Source of the DNA: Lichenicola sp964247755
GTDB lineage: Bacteria > Pseudomonadota > Alphaproteobacteria > Acetobacterales > Acetobacteraceae
DNA length: 64,000 bases
Direction: 5' to 3'
Assembly: GCA_964247755.1 (NCBI GenBank)
Contig: CAXTVX010000001.1
Location: 62,001-126,000, forward strand
Part shown: piece after piece, positions 15,989 to 24,538 of the stretch
Layout of the letters: each line of letters starts with the position of its first letter
How positions within the stretch are numbered: position 1 is the first letter of the stretch
Program-made: the position numbers and the translations under genes
The notes under the pieces: model-generated
What the model saw: the letters and a program-made list of their open reading frames with translations, nothing else
Database searches by the model: none
Told to the model about the DNA's origin: nothing

Positions 15989-17356
15989 TCACCCGCCGGC
16001 GTAGGCGTCCACCACCGCGTTCTTCGCCGCCTCGCCAATGGTCGGGTGGATGACCACGGACTCGATCATGGTTCGTGCCGTAGCGCCTGCATTCATCAGC
16101 GCGATGAAGGCGTGCACCACTTCCGCGCCGTTGTGGCACAGGCAGGCGGCACCCAGGACGAGGTCGGTGTCGGCGTCGATCACCACCTTGATGAAGCCCG
16201 TCGTGTGGCCCACCTCGCGCGCCTTGCCGCTGCTGTCCATGTCCTTGCGGCCAATCCTGACCCTGTGGCCTGCCTTACGGGCGTCCGCCTCGGTCATGCC
16301 GACGCGACCGAGCTCCGGCTCCAGGAACATCGCGTAGGGCACCACCCGCTTCGTGGTGCGCGTCCGGCTGCCGGCGAGCTGGTCCTGCAGCACGCCGAAA
16401 TCGGCGTAGGCGGTGTGGGTGAAGGCCGGGCCGCCGCGTATGTCGCCCGCCGCCCAGATGCCCGGCACGCTGCTCGACAGCCGCTCGTCCACCGCCACGA
16501 TGCCGTGTCCGCTGGTGTCGACCCCCACGGTGTCGAGGCCGAGGTCGTCGGTGTTCGGCCGCCGTCCGGTGGCGACGAACAGGTGGGTGCCGTCGATCGC
16601 GCCGTCTTCCGTGTGCACCCGGACTCCCTGCCCGGTCCGTTCGACGCGCTCGATGCGGGCGCCGAGGCGGATGTCGAGGCCTTCCGCCGACAGGAAGGCG
16701 CGGATCGCCTCCGACACCTCCGGATCCTCGCGCTCGGCCAGGCGATCGCCGCCCTGCAGCACCACCACCTCCGAGCCCAGCCGGGCGAAGGCCTGGCCGA
16801 ACTCCAGCGCCAGGTAGCTGCCGCCGATCATGACCAGGCGTTGCGGCAGCGCGTCGAGGTCGATCCAGTTCTCCGCGGTGATCAGCGGCACGTCGGCGAG
16901 GCCCTCGATGTCGGGCATCAGCGAGCGGGTCCCGGTGTCGAGCACGACGTTGCGCGCCCGCACGGTCCCGTCGCCGGCGTCGATCCGGAACCAGCCCTCC
17001 GCGGCGCCGTCCAGCCGGGCGTGGGCGCGGATCAGCAGCGGGCCGGACCCGCTCGCGAAGCTGTCGTCGAGCGAGCGGACCGCGTCGGACACGAAGCCGC
17101 GCGCCCGGTCCATCACCGCCTTGAAGTCGACCGTCACCCCGGCGACGCCGATGCCCCAGCGGCGCGCTTCCCGGGCATGATGGGCAATGGCGGCCGAGGC
17201 GATCAGCGCCTTGCTCGGCGTGCAGCCGAAGTTGACGCAGGAGCCGCCCAGGTGGACCCGCTCGAACAGCGCCACGCGCTGTCCCTTCCCGGCCAGCGCC
17301 TGCGACAAGGGCACGCCGACCTGGCCGCCGCCGATGATCGCGGTGTCGAAATCCAT
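15989..17356 (-). CDS. Class I pyridine nucleotide-disulfide oxidoreductase, mercuric-reductase-like
   Basis: FAD- and NAD(P)-dependent oxidoreductase. The 455-residue protein has an N-terminal FAD motif (TAIIGGGQVGVPLS), a redox-active disulfide in GGSCVNFGCTPSKAL, an NAD(P)-binding MIGGSYLALEFGQ, the second FAD motif GIWAAGDI, and the C-terminal HPTIGEAAK His-Glu dyad. The N-terminal NmerA domain and C-terminal CC pair of true MerA are absent, so mercury reduction is unlikely. Lipoamide or glutathione reductase function is not supported by context. The start is placed at ATG 17356, right before the FAD motif. Confidence 0.88.
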   Translation of the reverse strand: MDFDTAIIGGGQVGVPLSQALAGKGQRVALFERVHLGGSCVNFGCTPSKALIASAAIAHHAREARRWGIGVAGVTVDFKAVMDRARGFVSDAVRSLDDSFASGSGPLLIRAHARLDGAAEGWFRIDAGDGTVRARNVVLDTGTRSLMPDIEGLADVPLITAENWIDLDALPQRLVMIGGSYLALEFGQAFARLGSEVVVLQGGDRLAEREDPEVSEAIRAFLSAEGLDIRLGARIERVERTGQGVRVHTEDGAIDGTHLFVATGRRPNTDDLGLDTVGVDTSGHGIVAVDERLSSSVPGIWAAGDIRGGPAFTHTAYADFGVLQDQLAGSRTRTTKRVVPYAMFLEPELGRVGMTEADARKAGHRVRIGRKDMDSSGKAREVGHTTGFIKVVIDADTDLVLGAACLCHNGAEVVHAFIALMNAGATARTMIESVVIHPTIGEAAKNAVVDAYAGG

Positions 17357-17469
17357 GGCCCATCCCTGATACGCTGCAACCTCGGGCAACGGCGGCAGCG
17401 CCGGATGGGTTGCCAGGAACCGGGCGGGCACCCTATTGTCTGAGTAATTTTCACGAGCTGGATGGGTGG

Positions 17470-18576
17470 ATGGACGGGATCGACGGCGGACCGGGGGATG
17501 CGGGTGCCAGCCGGGAAGGGTTCGGGAGCCTTGCCGACGGCACGGCGGTCGAGGCGGTGGTGCTGCGCAACCGCAACGGCATGGCCGCGCGGCTGATCGG
17601 CTTCGGCGCCGCGCTGCAGTCGCTGCACGTGCCGGACCGGCAGGGCCGGCTGGCCGACGTGGTGCTCGGCTACGCCACGCTCGCCGACTACGTCGATCAT
17701 CCGCAGTTCTTCGGCGCCACCATCGGCCGCTACGGCAACCGCATCGCCGGCGGCCGCTTCGTGCTCGACGGCCGCACGGTGCAGGTACCGGTGACCGACG
17801 GGCCGAACGCGCTGCATGGCGGGGTGCACGGCTTCGACCAGCGCGCGTGGGAGGTCGGAACGCTGTCCGGCCCGGGCGAGCCGGCGTACGTTTCCTTCCG
17901 CAGGATCAGCCCGGACGGCGAGGAGGGCTTTCCCGGACGGGTGGAGGTCCACGCCGGCTGGACGCTGGGCGAGGACGACACCCTGACCCTCGACTACGCC
18001 GCCACCACCGACGCGCCCACGGTGGTGAACCTCACCAACCACAGCTATTTCAACCTCGGCGGCGAAGGCAGCGGGCGCAGCGCCCTGGACCACTTGGTCA
18101 CGATCCATGCCGACGGCTTCACGGCGGTGGACGACACCATGATCCCGACCGGCGAGATCCGGCCGGTCGTCGGCAGCGCGATGGACTTCACCGCGCCGGT
18201 CGCGGTCGGGGCGCGGGTCCGCGACGGCGCCGAGCCGCAGCTCGTGCTCGGGCGCGGCTACGACCACAACTACGTGCTGCGCGGCGGCGTCACCGCCGAG
18301 CCGCGTCCGGCGGTGCGCGTGGCGGACCCGGTGTCGGGCCGGGTGCTGGAGATCAGCACCACCGAGCCGGGCGTGCAGTTCTATTCCGGCAACTTCCTGG
18401 ATGGCACCCGCACCGGCAAGGCCGGGCTGCTGTACCGGCAGGGCGAAGGGCTGTGCTTCGAGACCCAGCACTTCCCGGACGCGCCCAACCACCCCACCTT
18501 CCCCTCCACCCGACTCGATCCCGGCCAGACCTTCCGCTCCCGCACGGTCTGGCGCTTCACCACCAGCCAGAACTGA
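17470..18576 (+). CDS. galM: Aldose 1-epimerase (galactose mutarotase)
   Basis: GalM interconverts alpha and beta anomers of aldoses. The 368-residue protein shows the family blocks GATIGRYGNRIAGGRF, NALHGGVHGFDQ with the catalytic His, VVNLTNHSYFNLGGEG, and YDHNYVL, and ends with the catalytic-Glu region GLCFETQHFPDAPNHP. ATG 17470 is chosen over 17410. The upstream 17430-17455 stretch is AT-rich and probably holds the promoter. Four nt separate it from the dehydratase gene, which suggests joint use in sugar-acid catabolism. Confidence 0.95.
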   Translation: MDGIDGGPGDAGASREGFGSLADGTAVEAVVLRNRNGMAARLIGFGAALQSLHVPDRQGRLADVVLGYATLADYVDHPQFFGATIGRYGNRIAGGRFVLDGRTVQVPVTDGPNALHGGVHGFDQRAWEVGTLSGPGEPAYVSFRRISPDGEEGFPGRVEVHAGWTLGEDDTLTLDYAATTDAPTVVNLTNHSYFNLGGEGSGRSALDHLVTIHADGFTAVDDTMIPTGEIRPVVGSAMDFTAPVAVGARVRDGAEPQLVLGRGYDHNYVLRGGVTAEPRPAVRVADPVSGRVLEISTTEPGVQFYSGNFLDGTRTGKAGLLYRQGEGLCFETQHFPDAPNHPTFPSTRLDPGQTFRSRTVWRFTTSQN

Positions 18577-18580
18577 AGCG

Positions 18581-20446
18581 ATGCCCGACACCCCACCGAC
18601 CGACACGAACGGCCTGTCCCCGCAGCACGCGGTCGAGGAACAAGGCCAGCCGCACGACCGCGGCCGCTCGCGCCTGCGCTCGCGCGCCTGGTTCGACAAC
18701 CCGCACAACCCGGACATGACCGCGCTCTACCTGGAGCGCTACATGAACTTCGGGCTGTCGCAGCGCGAGCTGCAGTCCGAGCGCCCGATCATCGGCATCG
18801 CCCAGACCGGCTCCGACCTGTCGCCCTGCAACCGGCACCACATCGTGCTGGCCGAGCGGCTGCGCGAGGGCATACGCGAGGCCGGCGGCATCGCCATCGA
18901 GTTCCCGGTCCACCCGATCCAGGAGACCGGCAAGCGCCCGACCGCGGGGCTGGACCGCAACCTGGCCTATCTCGGCCTGGTCGAGGTGCTGTACGGCTAC
19001 CCGATCGACGGCGTGGTGCTGACCATCGGCTGCGACAAGACCACGCCGGCCTGCCTGATGGCGGCGGCGACGGTGAACATCCCGTCGATCGCGTTCTCGG
19101 TCGGGCCGATGCTGAACGGCTGGTTCCGCGGCGAGCGCACCGGCTCGGGCACCATCGTGTGGAAGGCGCGCGAGCTGCTGGCGACCGGCGAGATCGACTA
19201 CGAGGGCTTCATCAAGCTGGTGGCTTCCTCGGCGCCGTCCACCGGCTACTGCAACACCATGGGCACGGCGACCACCATGAACTCGCTGGCCGAAGCGCTG
19301 GGCATGCAGCTGCCGGGTGCGGCCGCGATCCCGGCACCGTATCGCGACCGCCAGGAATGCGCCTTCGAGACCGGACGGCGGATCGTCGCCATGGTGCACG
19401 AGGACCTCAAGCCGTCCGAGATCATGACCAAGGCCGCGTTCGAGAACGCGATCCGGGTCAACTCGGCGATCGGCGGCTCCACCAACGCGCCGATCCATCT
19501 GCAGGGGCTGGCGCGCCATCTCGGCATCGACCTGCCGATCGAGAGCTGGCAGCGCCTGGGCCTGGACATCCCGCTGCTGGTCAACCTGCAGCCGGCCGGC
19601 GAGTACCTGGGCGAGGACTTCTACCGCGCCGGCGGCGTGCCGGCGGTGGTGTCCGAGCTGATGCGACAGGGCCTGATCAACGAGGATGCGAAGACGGTCA
19701 ACGGCCGCAGCATCGGCGAGAACTGCCGCGACGCGCGGATCGAGGACGACAAGGTGATCCGCCCGTACGACCGTCCGCTGCGGCAGCGCGCCGGCTTCCT
19801 GGTGCTGACCGGCAACCTGTTCAACTCGGCGATCATGAAGACCAGCGTAATCTCCGCCGAGTTCCGGCAGCGTTACCTCGACGATCCCAAGGACCCGGAC
19901 GCGTTCGAGGGCCGGGCGATCGTGTTCGACGGACCGGAGGACTACCACGCGCGGATCGACGACCCGTCGCTCGACATCGGCGACCACGACGTGCTGGTGA
20001 TGCGCGGCGCGGGGCCGATCGGCTATCCGGGTGCGGCGGAAGTGGTGAACATGCGGCCGCCGGTCTACCTGATGGAGAAGGGCGTGCACGCGCTCGCCTG
20101 CATCGGCGACGGGCGGCAATCCGGCACCTCCGGTTCGCCGTCGATCCTGAACGCGTCGCCGGAGGCGGCGGCGGGCGGGCCGCTGGCGCTGGTGCGTACC
20201 GGCGACCGCATCCGCGTCGACCTCGGCCTCGGCCGCGTCGACATGCTGGTGAGCGAGGCCGAGATCGCCGAGCGGCGCCGGCAGCTGGACGCGGATGGCG
20301 GCTACCGCTACCCGGCGAGCCAGACGCCCTGGCAGGAGATGCAGCGCGCGGTGGTCGGGCAGCTGGAAACCGGCGCCGTGCTGGAGAACGCGGTCGGCTA
20401 CCAGCGCATCGCCCAGACCAAGGGGATCCCGCGCGACAACCACTAG
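18581..20446 (+). CDS. IlvD/Edd-family sugar-acid dehydratase, closest to D-xylonate dehydratase XylD
   Basis: Iron-sulfur dehydratase that removes water from an aldonate to give a 2-keto-3-deoxy sugar acid. The 621-residue protein carries the three cluster cysteines C83, C151 and C224, spaced 68 and 73 residues apart as in Caulobacter XylD, and the blocks RLRSRAWFDNP, MTALYLERYMNFG and GDGRQSGTSGSPSILNASPE. Likely substrates are D-xylonate, L-arabinonate or D-galactonate; sequence alone does not decide. Its coupling to galM and the galactose/arabinose genes 4-10 kb downstream favours one of these. It is about 25 residues longer at the N-terminus than XylD. Confidence 0.9.
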   Translation: MPDTPPTDTNGLSPQHAVEEQGQPHDRGRSRLRSRAWFDNPHNPDMTALYLERYMNFGLSQRELQSERPIIGIAQTGSDLSPCNRHHIVLAERLREGIREAGGIAIEFPVHPIQETGKRPTAGLDRNLAYLGLVEVLYGYPIDGVVLTIGCDKTTPACLMAAATVNIPSIAFSVGPMLNGWFRGERTGSGTIVWKARELLATGEIDYEGFIKLVASSAPSTGYCNTMGTATTMNSLAEALGMQLPGAAAIPAPYRDRQECAFETGRRIVAMVHEDLKPSEIMTKAAFENAIRVNSAIGGSTNAPIHLQGLARHLGIDLPIESWQRLGLDIPLLVNLQPAGEYLGEDFYRAGGVPAVVSELMRQGLINEDAKTVNGRSIGENCRDARIEDDKVIRPYDRPLRQRAGFLVLTGNLFNSAIMKTSVISAEFRQRYLDDPKDPDAFEGRAIVFDGPEDYHARIDDPSLDIGDHDVLVMRGAGPIGYPGAAEVVNMRPPVYLMEKGVHALACIGDGRQSGTSGSPSILNASPEAAAGGPLALVRTGDRIRVDLGLGRVDMLVSEAEIAERRRQLDADGGYRYPASQTPWQEMQRAVVGQLETGAVLENAVGYQRIAQTKGIPRDNH

Positions 20447-20540
20447 GGTCCGGGGTCAACCAGCCGCGCCCCCCCCATCCTGGAAGCGATCGTTTCCGCT
20501 CGGGGGCCGCGCGCCGGTTGCGGCGACGCGGCGGGCCGAG

Positions 20541-21449
20541 CTACGCGTGGCCCGGGGCCTGGCCGGCCGAATGCTGGTCCTGCACGAACCCGGTGATCGT
20601 GGTCCGGAAAGGAGTGGTCGGACGTCCGATCAGCCGGGCAAGCTCACCGCGGTCATCGAACAGCGCACCCTGTTCCGTGCCTGCATCGGTGTCCGACAGG
20701 AGCCTGGCGAACATGTCCGGCACGCCCGCTTCCGTCGCCGCCGATCGGAACTCCTCCGCGCTCATGTTCCGGTAGGAGATCGGCCTGCCCGACGCTTCGG
20801 CCACCACGGCGACCAGCTCGGCCAACGTGAAGGACGCGTCGCCCGCCAGCTCGTAGGTGCGGCCAGCATGGTCGCCGCCAGCCAGCACAGTCGCCGCTGC
20901 CCTGGCATAGTCGGCACGCGCCGCGGCCGAGATGCGGCCGTCGCCCGCCGCACCGATGAGGGCGCCATGCTTCAAGGCGAGCGGCAGCCGCCAGGTGTAG
21001 ACCTCCGTGTACCACCCGTTCCGCAGAAGCACGAACGGCACGCCGGCTTCCGCCAAGGCCGCTTCCGTGTCGCGATGCTCGCCCGCGAGGAACAGCGGTG
21101 ACGTGCCCGCGCGGAGGATGCTGGTGTAGGCGATCAGGCCGACGCCAGCATGCTTGGCGGCGTCGATGACGTTGCGGTGCTGCACTGTGCGCTTGCCGAT
21201 CTCGCTGCCGGACACCAGGAGAAGCCGGTCCACGCCAGCCATTGCACGTTCCAGCGTTTCCGGCTGCGAGTAGTCGGCGACACGGACCTCCACGCCCTTG
21301 TCACGCAGCGCATTCGCCGCCGCCTTGGCCGGATCGCGCACACCCGCAACGATGGTGCCGGCGGGCACCGTTTCGAGCAGCGCCTCGATGACGAGCCCAC
21401 CGAGCTGCCCGGTGGCGCCGGTGACGAGGAGCTTCGGTGGTGCGGTCAT
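20541..21449 (-). CDS. NmrA-type NAD(P)H-binding quinone oxidoreductase (QorB/YtfG-like)
   Basis: Atypical short-chain reductase. The 302-residue protein opens with the Rossmann motif LLVTGATGQLGGLV and follows the YtfG/QorB layout: RVADYSQPETLERAMAGVDR, then LLLVSGSEIGKR, and FVLLRNGWYTEVY. Family members reduce quinones with NADPH. The gene is divergent from an HxlR-family regulator 77 nt away, the same pairing as ytfG-ytfH in Escherichia coli, so it is probably induced by quinones or reactive electrophiles through that regulator. Confidence 0.88.
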   Translation of the reverse strand: MTAPPKLLVTGATGQLGGLVIEALLETVPAGTIVAGVRDPAKAAANALRDKGVEVRVADYSQPETLERAMAGVDRLLLVSGSEIGKRTVQHRNVIDAAKHAGVGLIAYTSILRAGTSPLFLAGEHRDTEAALAEAGVPFVLLRNGWYTEVYTWRLPLALKHGALIGAAGDGRISAAARADYARAAATVLAGGDHAGRTYELAGDASFTLAELVAVVAEASGRPISYRNMSAEEFRSAATEAGVPDMFARLLSDTDAGTEQGALFDDRGELARLIGRPTTPFRTTITGFVQDQHSAGQAPGHA

Positions 21450-21526
21450 GGTCGTTCTTCCTTGTGGTCTGCAATCGACACAAGGTAACTAGGTGAGACC
21501 ATAAGCGGCGTGAAGGAGGCAGGTTT

Positions 21527-21955
21527 TTGGGACAAGGTGAGGCAGCGGTAACCGCCCCGGCATTTGCCGACGCTCCCAGCCGTTCCCTTGCCGGACATCG
21601 ACCGAACCGGTCGTCCATCCCGCAGTGCCCGGTGCGAGACGTTCTCGATCGCATCGGCGACAAATGGTCGACGCTGATCCTGGGCATTCTCGCAAAAGGC
21701 CCGCACCGGTTCAGCGCCGTGCAGCGCGCGATCCCCGACATCTCCAAGCGGATGCTGACGCAGACGTTCCAGGATCTGCTGCGTGACGGCCTGATCACGC
21801 GCACGGTGTTCCCGACCAGGCCGCCCAGCGTCGAGTACCGGTTGACTCCCCTCGGTGAGACGCTTCTTGACCCGCTGGCCATCCTTGTCCGGTGGGCCGA
21901 TCGCAGCCATGCCGCGATCAGGGCCGCCCGCTTGGCGTTCGATGACGCATCATGA
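21527..21955 (+). CDS. HxlR-family transcriptional regulator (YtfH-like)
   Basis: Winged-helix regulator of the HxlR/MarR-like class. The 142-residue protein contains CPVRDVLDRIGDKWSTLILG, where the conserved redox-sensing Cys precedes the helix-turn-helix, then PDISKRMLTQTFQDLLRDG and the VEYRLTPLGETLLDPL wing. TTG at 21527 is taken as start because AAGGAGG stands 7 nt before it. The shared intergenic region contains two AGGT(A/G)A direct repeats 10 bp apart near 21482-21497, a plausible binding site controlling both this gene and the quinone oxidoreductase. Confidence 0.88.
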   Translation: MGQGEAAVTAPAFADAPSRSLAGHRPNRSSIPQCPVRDVLDRIGDKWSTLILGILAKGPHRFSAVQRAIPDISKRMLTQTFQDLLRDGLITRTVFPTRPPSVEYRLTPLGETLLDPLAILVRWADRSHAAIRAARLAFDDAS

Positions 21956-22144
21956 AGTTCCTGCCGTCGGCCATCGCCGCCGATCATCCTGAAACCGCCC
22001 GGTCCGCAGGCTACCCGTCGAGCCCCTGATGTCGGCAGGGGGCGAGTGCGACCGTTCGAGCGTGGTTGCGGGTCGGCCCCGATCCGATTTGACACGGGAA
22101 ACTCCCTTCCCTATCGGAACGGCAAGGCAACGACGGAAACCAGG

Positions 22145-22555
22145 ATGCGGCGCGCGGCGCGGATCATCGCGGGACTAGCGGCCCTGCTCCTGGAGGCCGG
22201 CTGCACGCCGCCCCTGCATTATTCCGAACCGAGGCTGACCAGCGGCGCCAACCTGTCGCAAGGCAAGCGCCGGCCTGCGCAGACATTCGACCTGAACGAC
22301 CGGGTCGTGATGCTGGTCGACGTCACCTGGCCCGATCCCACCGCCGATGGCGGCCTGCACGTGTGCCAGTGGCGCTGGTATCGGGAGGGCCGTCTGGTGT
22401 CGCAGACGCCGGAGCGGGAGATCCGCTTCGTGCGCACGCCGGTGACGCTGCACACCGGCCGGCCGGCGGCGGCACTCGGCGTCGGGCACTTCACCGTGGA
22501 CACCGTGGTCGATGGCGCGGTGGTGGCGACCAGCCGGTTCGACGTCGTTGGCTGA
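22145..22555 (+). CDS. Small predicted lipoprotein, unknown function
   Basis: The 136-residue product begins MRRAARIIAGLAALLLEAGC, a lipoprotein signal with a lipobox-like LEAGC cleavage site. The mature domain looks like a small beta-rich fold: VMLVDVTWPDP, CQWRWYREGRLVSQTPE, HFTVDTVVDGAVVA. I do not recognise the family. ATG at 22145 fits the signal peptide exactly; an in-frame upstream ATG would bury it. It overlaps or abuts the next gene, which suggests co-transcription. Confidence 0.65.
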   Translation: MRRAARIIAGLAALLLEAGCTPPLHYSEPRLTSGANLSQGKRRPAQTFDLNDRVVMLVDVTWPDPTADGGLHVCQWRWYREGRLVSQTPEREIRFVRTPVTLHTGRPAAALGVGHFTVDTVVDGAVVATSRFDVVG

Positions 22556-22556
22556 G

Positions 22557-23492
22557 GTGCATCCGACCTTCCGGACGGTGCTGCACGCCGACTGGAGCAC
22601 GGCGGCAGACAAGCGCTGGGTGGCGGAAGCGACCCGTTCCGAGGGCGGCTGGAGCATCGCCGCACCGAGGCCGGTGGGAGACTGCGCGGCGTTCGTCGAG
22701 ACCATGTTCGCGGACCGCCACAGGGTGCTGGCCGGCTTCGACTTCCCGATCGGCCTGCCGGCGGCCTATGGGCGGATGACGGGGCTGCCCGACTTTCCCG
22801 CGGTGCTGGGCGCCCTCGCCCGCGGCGACTGGCCCGACTTCTTCACCGTCGCCGAGCGGCCGGAACAGATCGCGGTGACGCGCCCGTTCTATCCCAGGGT
22901 GTCGTCCGCAGCGGCCAGGCAGCGGGCCCTGCTGGACGCCCTCGGCCTGGAGCACATCGACGCGCTGCGGCGGCGATGCGAACTCGCCACGCCGGTGCGC
23001 CGGGCAGCCTGTCCGTTGTTCTGGACCCTCGGCTCTAACCAGGTCGGCAAGGCCGCGATCGCCGGCTGGCGCGAGGTGCTCCTGCCCGCGCGGCGCCGCG
23101 GCGCCCGGCTGTGGCCGTTCGACGGCAGCCTGGCGGAACTGGGGCGGACCGGCCCGGTGCTGGCGGAAACCTATCCCGGCGAGGCCTACGGCCATGTCGG
23201 CGTCGCGTTCACCGCCCGGATGAGCAAGCGCAACCAGGACGACCGGCGCGCAGCGATGCGGGACCTGGCCGCGTGGGCGGATCGGCACGGCGTGGTGTTC
23301 CAGGCCGAGCTGGCGGCGCAGGTCGCGGACGGCTTCGGGCCGTCGGAGCGCGCCGAGGATCCGTTCGACGCCCTGATCGGCGTGCTCGGGATGATCGAGG
23401 TGCTGGACGGGCGCCGGCCGGCCGGCCCGGCGACGGGGGCAGTCCCGGAGCGTTGGGAAGGCTGGATCATGGGACAGCTGGACCATGTCTGA
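22557..23492 (+). CDS. DUF429-like protein (RNase H-fold), unknown function
   Basis: The product (about 311 residues) opens with a strand bearing ADWSTAADKRWVAEA, followed by VLAGFDFPIGLPAAYG, and later VLAETYPGEAYGHVG. The acidic residues on successive strands resemble the predicted nuclease-like DUF429 family. C-terminal helices include RAAMRDLAAWADRHG and DPFDALIGVLGMIEVL. Start codons are ambiguous: GTG 22557 just after the lipoprotein stop, or TTG 22548 overlapping it. No biochemical role is known. Confidence 0.6.
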   Translation: MHPTFRTVLHADWSTAADKRWVAEATRSEGGWSIAAPRPVGDCAAFVETMFADRHRVLAGFDFPIGLPAAYGRMTGLPDFPAVLGALARGDWPDFFTVAERPEQIAVTRPFYPRVSSAAARQRALLDALGLEHIDALRRRCELATPVRRAACPLFWTLGSNQVGKAAIAGWREVLLPARRRGARLWPFDGSLAELGRTGPVLAETYPGEAYGHVGVAFTARMSKRNQDDRRAAMRDLAAWADRHGVVFQAELAAQVADGFGPSERAEDPFDALIGVLGMIEVLDGRRPAGPATGAVPERWEGWIMGQLDHV

Positions 23493-23798
23493 CTGACGCC
23501 CGACACGCACGGCAACCGCGGCAAGGGCGGATCGCAACGGCGTCCGCGCCTCGCCGCCCGGTGGTGCGGACCGATGCGTCCGTGCGTAGGAGGCAAGACG
23601 ATCAACAGCGCATGGTCCACGGCACCAGGATCTGCATGTTCGCCCGCAGGGTCCGCCCCGGACGTGGATCGTGACAGCGTCCGCACCGTCCGGCAGTCGT
23701 CACGTTGGCCAGGCCGACAAACCGGGGTGCCCGGATCCATTCACGCGCAGGAATTGGCCTCCGGAGCGCGGCCGGCAACAGCAGCGGGGGCAGCCGCC
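23493..23798. other. Non-coding stretch of about 305 bp
   Basis: No supported gene lies here. The stretch separates the DUF429-like gene from the decayed SDR gene and shows no clear hairpin or repeat. Confidence 0.45.
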
Positions 23799-24062
23799 AT
23801 GAACGTGACATTGAAGCCGCTGGCCAAGCAGGTGATCGTCATCACCGGCGCCAGCAGCGGCATCGGGCAAGGGAAGCGGGGACCAGGCCACCTACATGGT
23901 CTGCGGCGTCGGCAAGGACGACGAGGTCGCCCAGGTCACCGACACCGCGATACGGCGAGCAAGCGGCCGATGGTGACCGCCGCCGCGATCGGCGCCACCG
24001 CGTTGCTGAGCGGCGCCGTGTTCGGGCGGCGCCCTACGAGGCCCGCGGCCGGTCCTGGCTGA
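23799..24062 (+). pseudogene. Remnant of a short-chain dehydrogenase/reductase gene
   Basis: An ATG at 23799 opens MNVTLKPLAKQVIVITGASS followed by GIG, the intact N-terminus and cofactor motif of a classical SDR. Immediately after it the sequence jumps, in another frame, to GDQATYMVCGVGKDDEVAQV and TDTAIRR, which corresponds to the next SDR segment after a missing helix of about 30 residues. A further frame change leads to an SKRPMVTAAAIGATALLSG tail with a stop at 24062. The catalytic Tyr-Lys region is absent. This is a gene destroyed by internal deletions and frameshifts. Confidence 0.75.
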
Positions 24063-24082
24063 CGCGCCGCCGGCACCGGTCG

Positions 24083-24538
24083 TTATCCCCGCTTCGGCAC
24101 CGGCCGCCAGTCCTTCTGCGCCAGCTCGAAACCCTCGAACCGGAAGGCCGGCGTTACCACGCAGCAGGCCAGGGTCCAGGCGCCGAGCGACACCGCGGTC
24201 TGCCAATGGCCGCGCGGCACCAGCAGGTGCTGCGACTGGCGCAGGGCCAGGTCCGGGCCGAGATGGCGCGCCTCCGCGTCGTGCCCGTCCGACGAGGTGG
24301 TCAGCACCAGGTGGGCACCGGCCTGCCAGATCCACAGCTCGTCGGCATCGACCCGGTGCCAGTCGCTGAGCTCCTCGCCGCGCAGCAGGAAGTGGATGGC
24401 GGTGCCGGAGCCGCGGCCGCCGTCGGCGGGCCGGTCGCGCCAGGTTTCCCGGTAGTGGCCGCCCTCGGGATGCGGCTCGAGCCCCAGCGCGCGGATCACC
24501 GCGTCTGCGGCAAGACGCGGGTCGCGCAGGTCGATCAT
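24083..24538 (-). CDS. DUF985 cupin-fold protein
   Basis: The 151-residue protein matches the DUF985 cupin family: LEPHPEGGHYRETWRD near the start, TAIHFLLRGEELSDWHRVDA in the first beta strands, and QHLLVPRGHWQTAVSL plus GFELAQ later. Relatives include yeast Yml079w; some bind sugar-like ligands, but activity is unproven. The ATG overlaps the stop of the galactose dehydrogenase gene by 4 nt, and it ends the GntR-dgoK-dgoA-dehydrogenase operon. A mutarotase- or lactone-related role in that pathway is possible but not shown. Confidence 0.85.
   Translation of the reverse strand: MIDLRDPRLAADAVIRALGLEPHPEGGHYRETWRDRPADGGRGSGTAIHFLLRGEELSDWHRVDADELWIWQAGAHLVLTTSSDGHDAEARHLGPDLALRQSQHLLVPRGHWQTAVSLGAWTLACCVVTPAFRFEGFELAQKDWRPVPKRG

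Noticed and set aside
15989..17356. True mercuric reductase
   Set aside because: The N-terminal metal-binding domain and C-terminal cysteine pair are missing and there are no other mer genes, so only a general flavin disulfide oxidoreductase call is justified.
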